From the NCBI RefSeq assembly GCF_965198575.1, contig NZ_OZ240671.1, forward strand, positions 2,232,001-2,296,000: 64,000 bases of DNA. The letters run 5' to 3'. The position numbers were made by a program, and so were the translations under genes. This DNA comes from Lichenicola sp965198575 (lineage in GTDB: Bacteria; Pseudomonadota; Alphaproteobacteria; Acetobacterales; Acetobacteraceae). Shown here piece by piece: positions 44,828 through 54,670 of this stretch (the first letter of the stretch is position 1; each line of letters begins with the position of its first letter). The notes below the pieces were generated by a model. The model had not been told where the DNA came from and did no database searches. It saw only the letters and a program-made list of their open reading frames with translations.

Positions 44828-45712
44828 ATGCCCTCGCTCAAGGAGCTGCGCGCGCGGATCACCAGCGTGAAGTCGACGCGCAAGATCACCAGCGCCATGA
44901 AGATGGTCGCGGCCGCCAAGCTGCGTCGCGCCCAGGTGCGTGCGGAGGCGGCACGTCCGTACGCCGAGGCGATGCAGCGCATGCTTGCCGCGTTGGCCCG
45001 CAACGTTGCCGGTCGTGAGGGTGCGCCCAAGCTGCTCGCCGGGACCGGCAAGGACCAGGTGCACCTGATCATCTCGGTGACCAGCGACCGTGGCCTGGCC
45101 GGCGGCTTCAACGCCAATATCGGTCGCGCCACCCGCCGGCTGGTGCAGCGCCTCGAGGGCGAGGGCAAGACCGTCAAGCTGCTGCCGGTGGGCCGCAAGG
45201 GCGGCGACTATCTGGCCCGGGAATACCGCGACCGCATCGTCGATCGCATCCCCGGCTCGGGCGGTCGCGACGTGAACTTCACGGCCGCGGAAGAGCTCGG
45301 CGCGCGCGTCACGACGATGCTGGAGAAGGGCGAGTTCGACGTCGCCACGCTGGTGTTCAACCGCTTCAACAACGTGATGTCGCAGACGCCGACCGAGATC
45401 CAGCTGGTGCCGCTGGCGCTGCCGTCGAACGACAACGAGGTCGGCGACACGAACGGCGCCACCTACGAGTTCGAGCCGGACGAGGAAACGATCCTGGCCC
45501 GGCTGCTGCCGCGCAACCTCATGATCCAGCTCTACCGGGCGATGCTCGAGAGTGCCGCCGGCGAGCAGGGTGCCCGCATGACGGCGATGGACAGCGCCAC
45601 CCGCAACGCCGGCAAGGCGATCGACCGGCTGACACAGAACTACAACCGCACCCGCCAGGCGAATATCACCAAGGAACTCATCGAGATCATCTCCGGCGCC
45701 GAAGCCGTCTGA
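44828..45712 (+). CDS. atpG: F1F0 ATP synthase subunit gamma
   Basis: This is the central rotor shaft of F1, 294 residues. The N-terminal helix PSLKELRARITSVKSTRKITSAMKMVAAAKLRRAQ and the C-terminal helix MTAMDSATRNAGKAIDRLTQNYNRTRQANITKELIEIISGAEA form the coiled coil. SVTSDRGLAGGFN is the conserved core motif. It follows alpha by 13 bases. Confidence 0.96.
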   Translation: MPSLKELRARITSVKSTRKITSAMKMVAAAKLRRAQVRAEAARPYAEAMQRMLAALARNVAGREGAPKLLAGTGKDQVHLIISVTSDRGLAGGFNANIGRATRRLVQRLEGEGKTVKLLPVGRKGGDYLAREYRDRIVDRIPGSGGRDVNFTAAEELGARVTTMLEKGEFDVATLVFNRFNNVMSQTPTEIQLVPLALPSNDNEVGDTNGATYEFEPDEETILARLLPRNLMIQLYRAMLESAAGEQGARMTAMDSATRNAGKAIDRLTQNYNRTRQANITKELIEIISGAEAV

Positions 45713-45767
45713 TTTCGATGTCCAGCCCCGATTTCCAGCCCCGACCCACAGCTTAGGAGCTGATCGT

Positions 45768-47234
45768 ATGTCCACCACTCTCGAGGCTCCCGCCGCCACC
45801 AAGGCCAGCAACGTCGTCGGCCGCGTCACCCAGGTGAAGGGGCCGGTGGTGGATGTGCAGTTCGAAGGCGAGCTGCCGTTCATCCAGAACGCGCTGACCT
45901 GCCAGATCGGCGAGCAGAAGCTGGTGCTGGAAGTGGCGCTCGAGATCGGCGACCACGAGGTCCGCTGCATCGCCATGGACACCACCGACGGCCTGGTCCG
46001 CGGCACCGAGGTGCAGGACACCGGCGCGCCGATCATGATGCCGGTCGGGCCTGGCACGCTGGGCCGCATCCTGAACGTCATCGGCGAGCCGATCGACGAG
46101 CGCGGTCCGGTGCCGGCGGCGGCGTACTACCCGATCCATCGCGACGCGCCGTCCTTCGAGGAGCAGGCTGCGTCGTCCGAGATCCTCGTTACCGGCATCA
46201 AGGTGATCGACCTGCTCTGCCCCTACCTCAAGGGCGGCAAGATCGGACTGTTTGGCGGCGCCGGCGTCGGCAAGACGGTGCTGATCCAGGAGCTGATCAA
46301 CAACATCGCCAAGGCGCATAGCGGCGTGTCGGTGTTCGCCGGCGTCGGCGAGCGCACCCGCGAGGGCAACGACCTCTATTACGAGATGATCGATGCCGGC
46401 GTGATCAAGCTGGGCGAGGGCACCACCGAGGGCTCCAAGGTGGCCCTGGTGTACGGCCAGATGAACGAGCCGCCGGGCGCCCGTGCCCGCGTGGCTCTGT
46501 CCGGCCTGACCGTCGCCGAATACTTCCGCGACGAGGAAGGCCAGGACGTGCTGTTCTTCGTCGACAACATCTTCCGCTTCACCCAGGCCGGCTCCGAGGT
46601 CTCGGCCCTCCTGGGTCGTATCCCGTCCGCGGTGGGCTACCAGCCGACGCTGGCCACCGATATGGGCGCACTTCAGGAGCGTATCACCTCGACCAAGAAG
46701 GGCTCGATCACATCGGTGCAGGCGATCTACGTGCCCGCCGACGACCTGACCGACCCGGCGCCGGCCACCTCGTTCGCCCATCTCGACGCCACCACGACGC
46801 TGAACCGCTCGATCGCCGAGCTCGGCATCTACCCGGCGGTCGATCCGCTCGATTCCACCTCGCGCTCGCTCGACCCGAAGATCGTCGGCGAGGAGCATTA
46901 CCAGGTGGCGCGCGACGTGCAGCGTATCCTGCAGAGCTACAAGTCGCTGCAGGACATCATCGCCATCCTCGGCATGGATGAGCTGTCCGAGGACGACAAG
47001 CAGACCGTCGCCCGTGCCCGCCGGCTGCAGCGCTTCCTGAGCCAGCCGTTCCATGTCGCCGAGGTGTTCACCGGCGCTCCGGGCAAGCTGGTGTCGATCG
47101 AGGACACGGTCAGGTCGTTCAAGGCGATCGTCGCCGGCGAATACGACCACCTGCCGGAGAGCGCCTTCTACATGGTTGGCTCGATCGACGAGGCGGTTGC
47201 CAAGGCCGAGGGCATGAAGGGCGGCTCCAAGTAG
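45768..47234 (+). CDS. atpD: F1F0 ATP synthase subunit beta
   Basis: This is the catalytic subunit of F1, 488 residues. Walker A is GGAGVGKTVLIQEL near residue 163, with VFAGVGERTREGNDLYYEM following. The Walker B region is DVLFFVDNIFRFTQAGSE, and the DELSEDD loop is present. The ATP synthase alpha/beta signature PAVDPLDSTS is intact. A short N-terminal extension (STTLEAPAATKASNVV) is slightly longer than in enterobacteria. Confidence 0.97.
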   Translation: MSTTLEAPAATKASNVVGRVTQVKGPVVDVQFEGELPFIQNALTCQIGEQKLVLEVALEIGDHEVRCIAMDTTDGLVRGTEVQDTGAPIMMPVGPGTLGRILNVIGEPIDERGPVPAAAYYPIHRDAPSFEEQAASSEILVTGIKVIDLLCPYLKGGKIGLFGGAGVGKTVLIQELINNIAKAHSGVSVFAGVGERTREGNDLYYEMIDAGVIKLGEGTTEGSKVALVYGQMNEPPGARARVALSGLTVAEYFRDEEGQDVLFFVDNIFRFTQAGSEVSALLGRIPSAVGYQPTLATDMGALQERITSTKKGSITSVQAIYVPADDLTDPAPATSFAHLDATTTLNRSIAELGIYPAVDPLDSTSRSLDPKIVGEEHYQVARDVQRILQSYKSLQDIIAILGMDELSEDDKQTVARARRLQRFLSQPFHVAEVFTGAPGKLVSIEDTVRSFKAIVAGEYDHLPESAFYMVGSIDEAVAKAEGMKGGSK

Positions 47235-47258
47235 GCGGCGGAAGCAGGGAGCAGGACG

Positions 47259-47666
47259 ATGCCGATCGACGTCGAGATCGTCAGCCCGGAGAAGCGCCTG
47301 CTGGCGCGCGCGGTGGACATGGTCGTGGTGCCGGGCTCGGAGGGCGATCTCGCCGCCATGCCGGAGCACGCACCGATGATCGTGCTGCTGCGCGGCGGCG
47401 TGGTGTCGCTGCACCAGGGTGGCCAGGTAACGGATCGCTTCTTCGTTGCCGGCGGGTTCGCAGAGATCACCGGGGACCGGTGCACGATCCTGGCGGACCT
47501 GGCGACGCCGGTGTCGGACCTGTCGCGGGCTGACGGTGAGATCCGGCTGCGCGATGCGGAGGCCGCCTACGAGGCCGCAGACAAGACCGACATCACCACA
47601 CTCGAGCCGCTGTTCGACCGCATCCAGTCCGCTCGCGCTTGGGTGGAGACCGCTTCAGGCAGCTGA
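47259..47666 (+). CDS. atpC: F1F0 ATP synthase subunit epsilon
   Basis: This rotor-associated regulatory subunit has 135 residues. The beta-sandwich segment EIVSPEKRLLARAVDMVVVPGSEGDLAAMPEHAPMIVLLRGGVV is characteristic, followed by FFVAGGFAEITGDRCTILADLA. The C-terminal part is short and helical. It ends the operon; no strong terminator hairpin is visible directly after it. Confidence 0.95.
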   Translation: MPIDVEIVSPEKRLLARAVDMVVVPGSEGDLAAMPEHAPMIVLLRGGVVSLHQGGQVTDRFFVAGGFAEITGDRCTILADLATPVSDLSRADGEIRLRDAEAAYEAADKTDITTLEPLFDRIQSARAWVETASGS

Positions 47667-47749
47667 TCGGCGCTTTCCACGCGTCCACGGCCTCGGAGAC
47701 GCCAGCTTCGATGGCCTGTGGCCCAAACCTGTGTTTACATATCCGTGAC

Positions 47750-47763
47750 GAGGCACGTGCCTC
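47750..47763. promoter_or_regulatory. Perfect 14-bp palindrome GAGGCACGTGCCTC
   Basis: An uninterrupted palindrome centred on CACGTG lies 67 bases before the PAS-GGDEF gene start. A second small inverted repeat (CTCGT / ACGAG, 47766-47778) follows. It could be a regulator binding site for the GGDEF gene, or the atpC transcript end. Confidence 0.45.
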
Positions 47764-47830
47764 ATCTCGTGCTACGAGAGAGTCTCTTTCCTTCCGGAGC
47801 TAGACGTAACGGCATGATGGACCGGCTCAA

Positions 47831-49210
47831 GTGAATGCCAGCCATCAGCAACGCGGCCAGGCGGACCGGTCGGATCGGCATGTGACGCTGCTTGACGTCA
47901 CCGGGATCGGCAAGCCTCAGCTCTGTGACCTGCTCGGAATGACCGGGATGGGGATCTGGGAATGGGATGTTGCAGAGAACCTGGTGCGCCTCGACCGACA
48001 GTCCCTTGTCATCGCCGGCTGGAGCGCGCCATTCCCGCAGACCCCGCAGGGGATCGTGAGCCGGATGCATGCCGACGATCAGCCGGCAGCTCTCGGCATC
48101 ATCCAGAGCGTGCTCTCCGGCACCATCTCTACCTTCTCGATCAGCCCGAAAATACTCCGCGACGACGGCAACTGGATCTGCATCACGTTGCGTGGCCAGG
48201 TCACGCAACGCTGCCCCGCCGGCATGCCCGAGCGGCTCGTCGGCCTGACGTCGGAAGCCGACGAGGCGCGCTGGGTGTTGCAGCATCGGTCCTGGCCGCA
48301 GGACGTCGAGAGCTTCCTCGACAACGTCGAGATCGCGGCGTGGTGGTATGACGTCAAGTCGGACACGGTAGTACGCAGCCGGCACTGGGACGTCATGCTC
48401 GGCTATAGCGCTTCCGAAATGCAGGTGGGCCTCAAGGGCTGGCTCGACCTGGTGCATCCGGAGGATCGCTCCGTCGTGCTGGCTACCATTCGCCGTAACG
48501 ATCGGCACGGCGTCGAAAGCTCCCAGAGCGAGTATCGACTGCGCTGCCGCGACGGCAGCTATATCTGGGTCGTTGATCGGGCGCGTATCCACGTCCGGAC
48601 TGCGGAGGGTACGGCCGCAGTGCTGTCGGGCTATCTGGTCGATATCACCGCCCAGGTGGAGGCGCGCCGGGCCCTGGAAGCGTTGTCCAGTACCGACGGG
48701 CTGACCGCGGTCGCAAATCGGCGGCAGTTCGATGCGGTTGCGATCGAGATGTGGCGCACCGCGTCGCGTTCCGGGCGGCCACTCTGTGTGCTGCTGATCG
48801 ATGTCGATTTCTTCAAGGCGTTCAACGACCGCTACGGGCACCAGGCGGGCGATGACTGCCTGCAGGATATTGCCGGAACGATGTCCCGCATGTTGCGAGG
48901 TGAGCGTGATCTGTTGGCCCGTTACGGCGGCGAGGAGTTCGCGGTGCTGCTGCCGGATTGCACGCTTGCGGACGCGCTGATCGTCGCCGAACGCATTCGA
49001 CATGCGATTCATGGGCGCGGCATCCCGCACGACGCGCGGAGGAGCGGACCTCCGGTCGTCACCGCCAGCATCGGTGTCGCCAGCAGCCAGGCAAATCTCC
49101 TGTCCAGCCTGGAGAAGCTGATCGGTGCCGCCGACCAGGCGCTCTACGACGCCAAGGGCCAGGGCCGTGATCGCGTATGCTGGTCGGATGCGCCGTCCGG
49201 CGGTTCCTGA
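47831..49210 (+). CDS. PAS-domain diguanylate cyclase
   Basis: This enzyme would make cyclic di-GMP from GTP. The 459-residue cytoplasmic protein has no membrane helix. A weak first sensor segment (about 30-150) is followed by a PAS_3-type domain (about 155-285, ending GYLVDITAQVEARRALEALS) and a GGDEF domain with active site RYGGEEF near 366-370, NRRQFDAV and DVDFFKAFNDRYGHQAGDDCL. The signature Glu set is intact, so activity is expected. The inhibitory RxxD site is not at its usual spacing (RGERD with Gly at the Arg position). The start is GTG at 47831. Confidence 0.9.
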   Translation: MNASHQQRGQADRSDRHVTLLDVTGIGKPQLCDLLGMTGMGIWEWDVAENLVRLDRQSLVIAGWSAPFPQTPQGIVSRMHADDQPAALGIIQSVLSGTISTFSISPKILRDDGNWICITLRGQVTQRCPAGMPERLVGLTSEADEARWVLQHRSWPQDVESFLDNVEIAAWWYDVKSDTVVRSRHWDVMLGYSASEMQVGLKGWLDLVHPEDRSVVLATIRRNDRHGVESSQSEYRLRCRDGSYIWVVDRARIHVRTAEGTAAVLSGYLVDITAQVEARRALEALSSTDGLTAVANRRQFDAVAIEMWRTASRSGRPLCVLLIDVDFFKAFNDRYGHQAGDDCLQDIAGTMSRMLRGERDLLARYGGEEFAVLLPDCTLADALIVAERIRHAIHGRGIPHDARRSGPPVVTASIGVASSQANLLSSLEKLIGAADQALYDAKGQGRDRVCWSDAPSGGS

Positions 49211-49282
49211 CCGGCCACCGAGCCTGGCTGGCGATCCAGCCATAGTATGACATACTTCTCCGGAGTGCCTCCGGAGCCGACG

Positions 49283-49795
49283 ATGTCGACCAGATTTCCC
49301 AAACAATCGATTCGCAAGACCATCATGCCGGCAATTTCGCTGGTCCCCCTTCTTGCCGGTCTCGCCGGATGCGTGACCAGTACCAACACCAACCTCGCGG
49401 TGGCGCCGTCCGCCGGTCCTGCCGCGCCGAGGGTCGTGTCTCGAACGGTGGTCCTGGTGCGGCGGCCCCCGCCGATCTTTGTCGCCGCAAGCGGCAAGCG
49501 GGCACGCCTTGCCAGCATGCATTCACTCAACCCGGACTGCTCGCTGGAAGGCTACATGACCGTGCGGGTCGTGGTGTCGCCGGCACATGGAACGGCCACC
49601 GTCGAGCGCGGTCTGTTCTACCCGAACTACCCGCACACCAACTCGCGCTCGGTCTGCAACAGCCAGCCGGCTGAAGGCATGGCGGCGTGGTACCAGTCCG
49701 CCCCGGGCTATGTCGGTCCGGATTACGTCGAACTCGAAGTCATCGAGCCTGACGGCAGGGCTGGAAACCTCGGGTTTCATATCGACGTGAGATGA
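49283..49795 (+). CDS. Putative lipoprotein of unknown function
   Basis: The 170-residue product has a signal sequence with lipobox LAGLAGC (Cys near residue 29), so it should be a lipid-anchored periplasmic protein. A Pro/Val-rich linker (SRTVVLVRRPPPIFVA) precedes a beta-rich domain (NPDCSLEGYMTVRVVVSPAHGTATVERGLFYPNYPHTNSRSVCNSQPAEGMAAWYQSAPGYVGPDYVELEVIEPDGR). A similar pattern of a Cys pair and Pro-rich strands is found in small hypothetical lipoproteins of Acetobacteraceae, but no function is known. GGAG seven bases before ATG 49283 decides the start. Confidence 0.75.
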   Translation: MSTRFPKQSIRKTIMPAISLVPLLAGLAGCVTSTNTNLAVAPSAGPAAPRVVSRTVVLVRRPPPIFVAASGKRARLASMHSLNPDCSLEGYMTVRVVVSPAHGTATVERGLFYPNYPHTNSRSVCNSQPAEGMAAWYQSAPGYVGPDYVELEVIEPDGRAGNLGFHIDVR

Positions 49796-49832
49796 TCTCC
49801 TGTCCGCAGGATGATTCGCGCCTGGCTGGCGA

Positions 49833-51527
49833 TCAGAAGCGGAAATCGACCGTCGACATATAGTAGGTTCCGTTCTGGGCGCCGGCTTTCTGGAACTGGC
49901 TCGAGGCCAGAAAGCGAGCCACGTCGTTGGTCCAGGTCAGGTGACGGGTAATTTTCAGAGCGGCACTCATTTGCGGGACGGTGCCGATATAGCCACCGCT
50001 GAAATTTCCGCGGAAACTATAGATGCGGCCGCTACCATAGACTGCGTCGTTCGTGCTCTCCCTCCAGAGTACCGGTGCCTTGACGCGCACGAACAGGCGG
50101 GGAATGGGCGCGACCTCGAGTACAGGAGAAGTGGCGACGAGGTTGGCTTCGGTGATGTACGTCGTCATGTCGGTATAGCCGCACACCGGGCTGTAGGGAG
50201 CAATGAAGGTTCCCACCGAGCCTGTCTTCTCCTTGTAGTTGCCGCCGGAATAAATATCCGTCTGTACGCCAAGGATCGGCTTGCCGATAACCTGGGCAAG
50301 ACGAACACCCACAAAACTGTTCGCAGCGAACGCGCTGACGTCCCGGCTCACGTTGCTTTTTGCAGGTCGAAACTCGCCACCCTGATAGAGGGCGCCCAGC
50401 GAAAACTCGACCGGGCCAGCCTTGCCCCAGAGGCGCGTGCCCGGGTTGTGCCGGAGGGTCGAGCCTGCCTGGGTGGCGCTGATCTTCGCAGTTGGGATTG
50501 CCGCCGACGAACCGCCGAGCAGGTAGCCGTAATAGTAGAAGTCCAGGAATACCTGGCCCGGCTGCCGGTCGACCTTGAAGCTCGGCAGCGCCCAGGATTC
50601 ATAGGCACCGAACATGCGGCTGTTCCAGTTCTGGTTGTCATGGAACATCTTGGTTTCGGTCGTGTTGGTCTGCACGAAATCGAAGACGTCGAGACGGGCG
50701 CGCTGCCAGATCGCGTATGCCCTGACGCCGTCCCAGGTGATCGGAACATTCGATTGGTCGCGGTTGCTCAGAAGATAGGCGGGTCCATCGAGAAAGGATT
50801 GTCGGCCCAATATCACCCCCGTCCTGGCGCCGAGAAGCGTGGCTTTTGCTTCGATGAACGCCTGCTGCAGGTCGAGCCGCTTTCGATAGAGGGTGTTGTA
50901 GCCGTAGCCGGCCCAGCCTGCGGCATCGCCGTTGATCAACTCGGCATACACCCGCAAGTGTTCGCCGAGATGAAGGTCCGCACCGTACAGCCCGCGCACG
51001 GTCATGCGGCCGGAATCGTACGGCTTCTGCTTGCCGAGGAAGGGCCGGTTCTCGAACCAGTTGCGCAGCCGTTCGTCGAGGCTCAGGGTCAGGTAGATGC
51101 TCTTGCTGTCATTGAGAGCGATGAATTTCAGCGGATCAAAGAAATCGTCACGCTTGGAGGGGTCTCGCAGGACCTGCCAATCCTCGGCCCAGCGTGAGAC
51201 GCCGTAGCGCGCGACAGGGCCAAAACCGGCGGCGGTGCCATCATTGCCGTTGAACACTCCCCAGTCGCCCTGATGCACAACTGTAGGTGCCTGAGCCTTG
51301 GTGGGAAGCTGCACGGTCTCCGGCAGCGTGCTGGCGGGCGGACGATCCAGCAGCGACGGCGCTGTCGGCACCGATACGGCGGCTCCGGCCGCGGCGGGTG
51401 GCTGCGATGTGGCTGTCTGCGCTGCGGCTGCGTGAACGTGAACCAAGGCGCCGACACCAGCACCCAGAAGAAGACTTTGGAGAACGCGCGTCATGCCGCA
51501 GGCGGTCGGGATCAGTATCTTAACCAT
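49833..51527 (-). CDS. Alginate-export-family outer-membrane porin
   Basis: This is a beta-barrel channel of about 564 residues. A signal peptide region (RVLQSLLLGAGVGALVHVHAAAAQ) is followed by a long barrel with aromatic-rich strands and a terminal Phe (STVDFRF). Segments such as KATLLGARTGVILGRQSFLDGPAYLLSNRDQSNVPITWDGVRAYAIWQRARLDVFDFVQT are typical of the AlgE-like (alginate_exp) family, many of which are uptake or export channels for anionic sugars. It lies 70 bases after the DeoR gene on the same strand and may supply the outer-membrane route for the sugar acid used by this locus. The start (51527, 51494 or a TTG at 51569) is uncertain. Confidence 0.82.
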   Translation of the reverse strand: MVKILIPTACGMTRVLQSLLLGAGVGALVHVHAAAAQTATSQPPAAAGAAVSVPTAPSLLDRPPASTLPETVQLPTKAQAPTVVHQGDWGVFNGNDGTAAGFGPVARYGVSRWAEDWQVLRDPSKRDDFFDPLKFIALNDSKSIYLTLSLDERLRNWFENRPFLGKQKPYDSGRMTVRGLYGADLHLGEHLRVYAELINGDAAGWAGYGYNTLYRKRLDLQQAFIEAKATLLGARTGVILGRQSFLDGPAYLLSNRDQSNVPITWDGVRAYAIWQRARLDVFDFVQTNTTETKMFHDNQNWNSRMFGAYESWALPSFKVDRQPGQVFLDFYYYGYLLGGSSAAIPTAKISATQAGSTLRHNPGTRLWGKAGPVEFSLGALYQGGEFRPAKSNVSRDVSAFAANSFVGVRLAQVIGKPILGVQTDIYSGGNYKEKTGSVGTFIAPYSPVCGYTDMTTYITEANLVATSPVLEVAPIPRLFVRVKAPVLWRESTNDAVYGSGRIYSFRGNFSGGYIGTVPQMSAALKITRHLTWTNDVARFLASSQFQKAGAQNGTYYMSTVDFRF

Positions 51528-51597
51528 GGGGATGCGCCTACGTGCCAGTTCATCCCTGCAAAATGACAAGCCTTCCTTTATATTTTCTTAAGCTCCC

Positions 51598-52365
51598 TCA
51601 ATCCGCTTTTATGATCGTAACGATGCCGAGCTTCTGGAACGGCAGCAGCTGGGCCTCCGTCGCATCGGCATCGGTGATCAGCGTCCAGGGCCGATCGAGC
51701 GGCGTCCATTCCTGGAATGCGGCCCGGCCCAGCTTGTCGGCTGTGGCCAGCACATAGAGCGCGTCGGCCTGCCGGGTCATCAGCTCCTTGAGTGCCGCCT
51801 GCGTAGCGGTCGCCTCGCACAGGCCGCGTCCGGCAACGACCCCGTCCGCGCCGAGAAAGGCGCGCGCTGCGGTGACCCGACGCAGCACCTGCTCGGCATG
51901 CGGACCGACGAAGCTCAGGCTGATCGGCCGGAGCATGCCGCCGACCGACAGCACCTCGATGCCCGGTGCGTCGGCCAGTGCGGTCAGGGTCGTCAGCCCG
52001 CTGGTGATGACGCGCAGGCCGGCGCGGTGGCGCAGCTCCACGGCAAGTGCGCCAGTCGTGGTGCCCGCATCGAGAATGACAGATTCACCGTCCTGCACGA
52101 TCGCCGCGGCCAGACGCGCGATGGCCCGCTTCTGTGGCAGTCGATCGGTCGCGCGCTCGGCGAGGGACTGCTCCGGCATCCGAGCGCCGACCGGCACCGC
52201 ACCGCCATACGTGCGCAGCAGAACTCCGTCGCGGGCCAGGATGTCCAGGTCGCGCCGAACCGTCGACAGCGAAACACCGAGCCGCTCGGCCAGCGACTCT
52301 GCGCTGGTCGTCCCGGTCGCGATCTGGTCGACGATCCGGGCTCGCCTGGCTCTTGCGGCCTTCAT
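51598..52365 (-). CDS. DeoR-family transcriptional regulator
   Basis: This is a 255-residue repressor. The N-terminal DeoR HTH reads RARIVDQIATGTTSAESLAERLGVSLSTVRRDLDILARDGVLLRTYGGAVPV, and the C-terminal sugar-phosphate sensor has ILDAGTTTGALAVEL and TSGLTTLTALAD. It is embedded in the kinase-dehydrogenase operon, 16 bases after pdxA2, and is the likely regulator of it, sensing a phosphorylated four-carbon acid. The palindrome at 55688-55712 is a candidate operator. Confidence 0.9.
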   Translation of the reverse strand: MKAARARRARIVDQIATGTTSAESLAERLGVSLSTVRRDLDILARDGVLLRTYGGAVPVGARMPEQSLAERATDRLPQKRAIARLAAAIVQDGESVILDAGTTTGALAVELRHRAGLRVITSGLTTLTALADAPGIEVLSVGGMLRPISLSFVGPHAEQVLRRVTAARAFLGADGVVAGRGLCEATATQAALKELMTRQADALYVLATADKLGRAAFQEWTPLDRPWTLITDADATEAQLLPFQKLGIVTIIKAD

Positions 52366-52381
52366 GGTGCCCGGTGGGGGG

Positions 52382-53392
<1,011 letters not shown>

Positions 53393-53398
53393 CGGGAG

Positions 53399-54670
53399 CT
53401 ACTCCGGGTTGGACGGTTCAGGGATGCGGCCGTCATGCAACGCGCCGCGGCAGCGCAGGAAGGTGTCGTCGGTGCCGAATGCGCCGGCCTTGGTCACCAC
53501 CAGGAGCGGGCGGCTGCCTTCCGCAAGAGAGAGAGGTACGCCGGTCTCGACCTCGCCGAGCAGGCGCAGGCCGGTGGCGCCGAAGGCAAGCAGCACCGCA
53601 CGGGCGGTCTCCCCGCCGGCAGAGACCAGGGCGCCGATCCGCTTGGCATGCGGCGCCGTCAGCCGGGCCAGCGCGTGGCACAGGACCAGGCCTTCACGCG
53701 GGTCGGCATCGGGCTCGACGGCGAGCGAGATCACCACGTCCCGACCGGTCGCGATCGCGCGATCCAGGTCGCGTCCGGCCTGCTGCCAGGCGGTCGTGTC
53801 GGCGCCGGCACGGAGCACGGCCGGGGCCACCACCAGCGCCTCCACATCGGGTTGCGCTGTCAGCGCCGCAACCTGGCGTGCCGAGACCGCCGAGAGCGAG
53901 CCCACCACGAACAGCACGGGACCTTCCGCAGGGGCGAAGCCGGACGACCATCCATTGCCGGTGACGGGTGGCAGTACGAACTCGGGCATGAACCGCGCAA
54001 GCCCTGCCGAACCGGCCCAGACCGTCCGTGCCCCGAGGCCGGCTCCCGCGGCGGCGATCCGGTACAGATCGTCCTCGGTTTCTGCGTCGCAGCTGAGCAC
54101 GTCGACCTGATCCGCGGCGCCCGGGTCCGCTGCCAGCAGCATCGCCTCGTGCAGCCGACCGCTCCGCACCTGCTCGAGCCCGATCACAGCGGTGCGCAAC
54201 CCGGCGGTTGCCAGCATCTCCGGCAGCGATGCGGTGCCCGGGATGCGCTCGCGCCGCCAGATCTCGGTCTCGTGCAGCTGCACGTCGTTCACGTGCTGGA
54301 TGCCGCCGCGGGTGGTGCGGCCGGCCGCCGGGAATGCCGGTGCGAGCACGATGACTGCAGGTCCCGTTTCACGACGCACCGCCAGGGTGGCGGCCAGTTC
54401 CGCTGCGACATGGCCGCGGAGCGTCGAGTCGAGCTTGCGGAACAGTACCCGGCCGGGCGGCGCGTGCAGCCGTACCAGGCGGGCGGTCTCGTCGGCGGCC
54501 TCCGAACGGCTGCGGCCACGGGTATCGGCATCGACGGCGAGGACGGTGCAGTCCGGCTCGTCGGCGCGTTCGCCGAGCACCACCAGCGTAGCGTGACCGG
54601 CGGCCGCGCAGGCGATCCCGCAATCCGCTGCACCTGACAGGTCGTCGGCGATGATGACCATCTCAGGCAT
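53399..54670 (-). CDS. Four-carbon acid sugar kinase (DUF1537 family)
   Basis: This 423-residue kinase phosphorylates a tetronate such as D-threonate or D-erythronate. The N-terminal domain has VIIADDLSGAADCGIACAAAGH (a D-D-x-S/T-G-A motif), KLDSTLRGHVAAEL and PAFPAAGRTTRGGIQHVN. The C-terminal nucleotide-binding domain has GSLSAVSARQVA, SAGGETARAVL, and the motif LLVVTKAGAFGTDDTF. These agree with DtnK-type kinases. The ATG at 54670 overlaps the permease stop; the longer frame is not needed. It is followed by pdxA2, which uses its product. Confidence 0.88.
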   Translation of the reverse strand: MPEMVIIADDLSGAADCGIACAAAGHATLVVLGERADEPDCTVLAVDADTRGRSRSEAADETARLVRLHAPPGRVLFRKLDSTLRGHVAAELAATLAVRRETGPAVIVLAPAFPAAGRTTRGGIQHVNDVQLHETEIWRRERIPGTASLPEMLATAGLRTAVIGLEQVRSGRLHEAMLLAADPGAADQVDVLSCDAETEDDLYRIAAAGAGLGARTVWAGSAGLARFMPEFVLPPVTGNGWSSGFAPAEGPVLFVVGSLSAVSARQVAALTAQPDVEALVVAPAVLRAGADTTAWQQAGRDLDRAIATGRDVVISLAVEPDADPREGLVLCHALARLTAPHAKRIGALVSAGGETARAVLLAFGATGLRLLGEVETGVPLSLAEGSRPLLVVTKAGAFGTDDTFLRCRGALHDGRIPEPSNPE

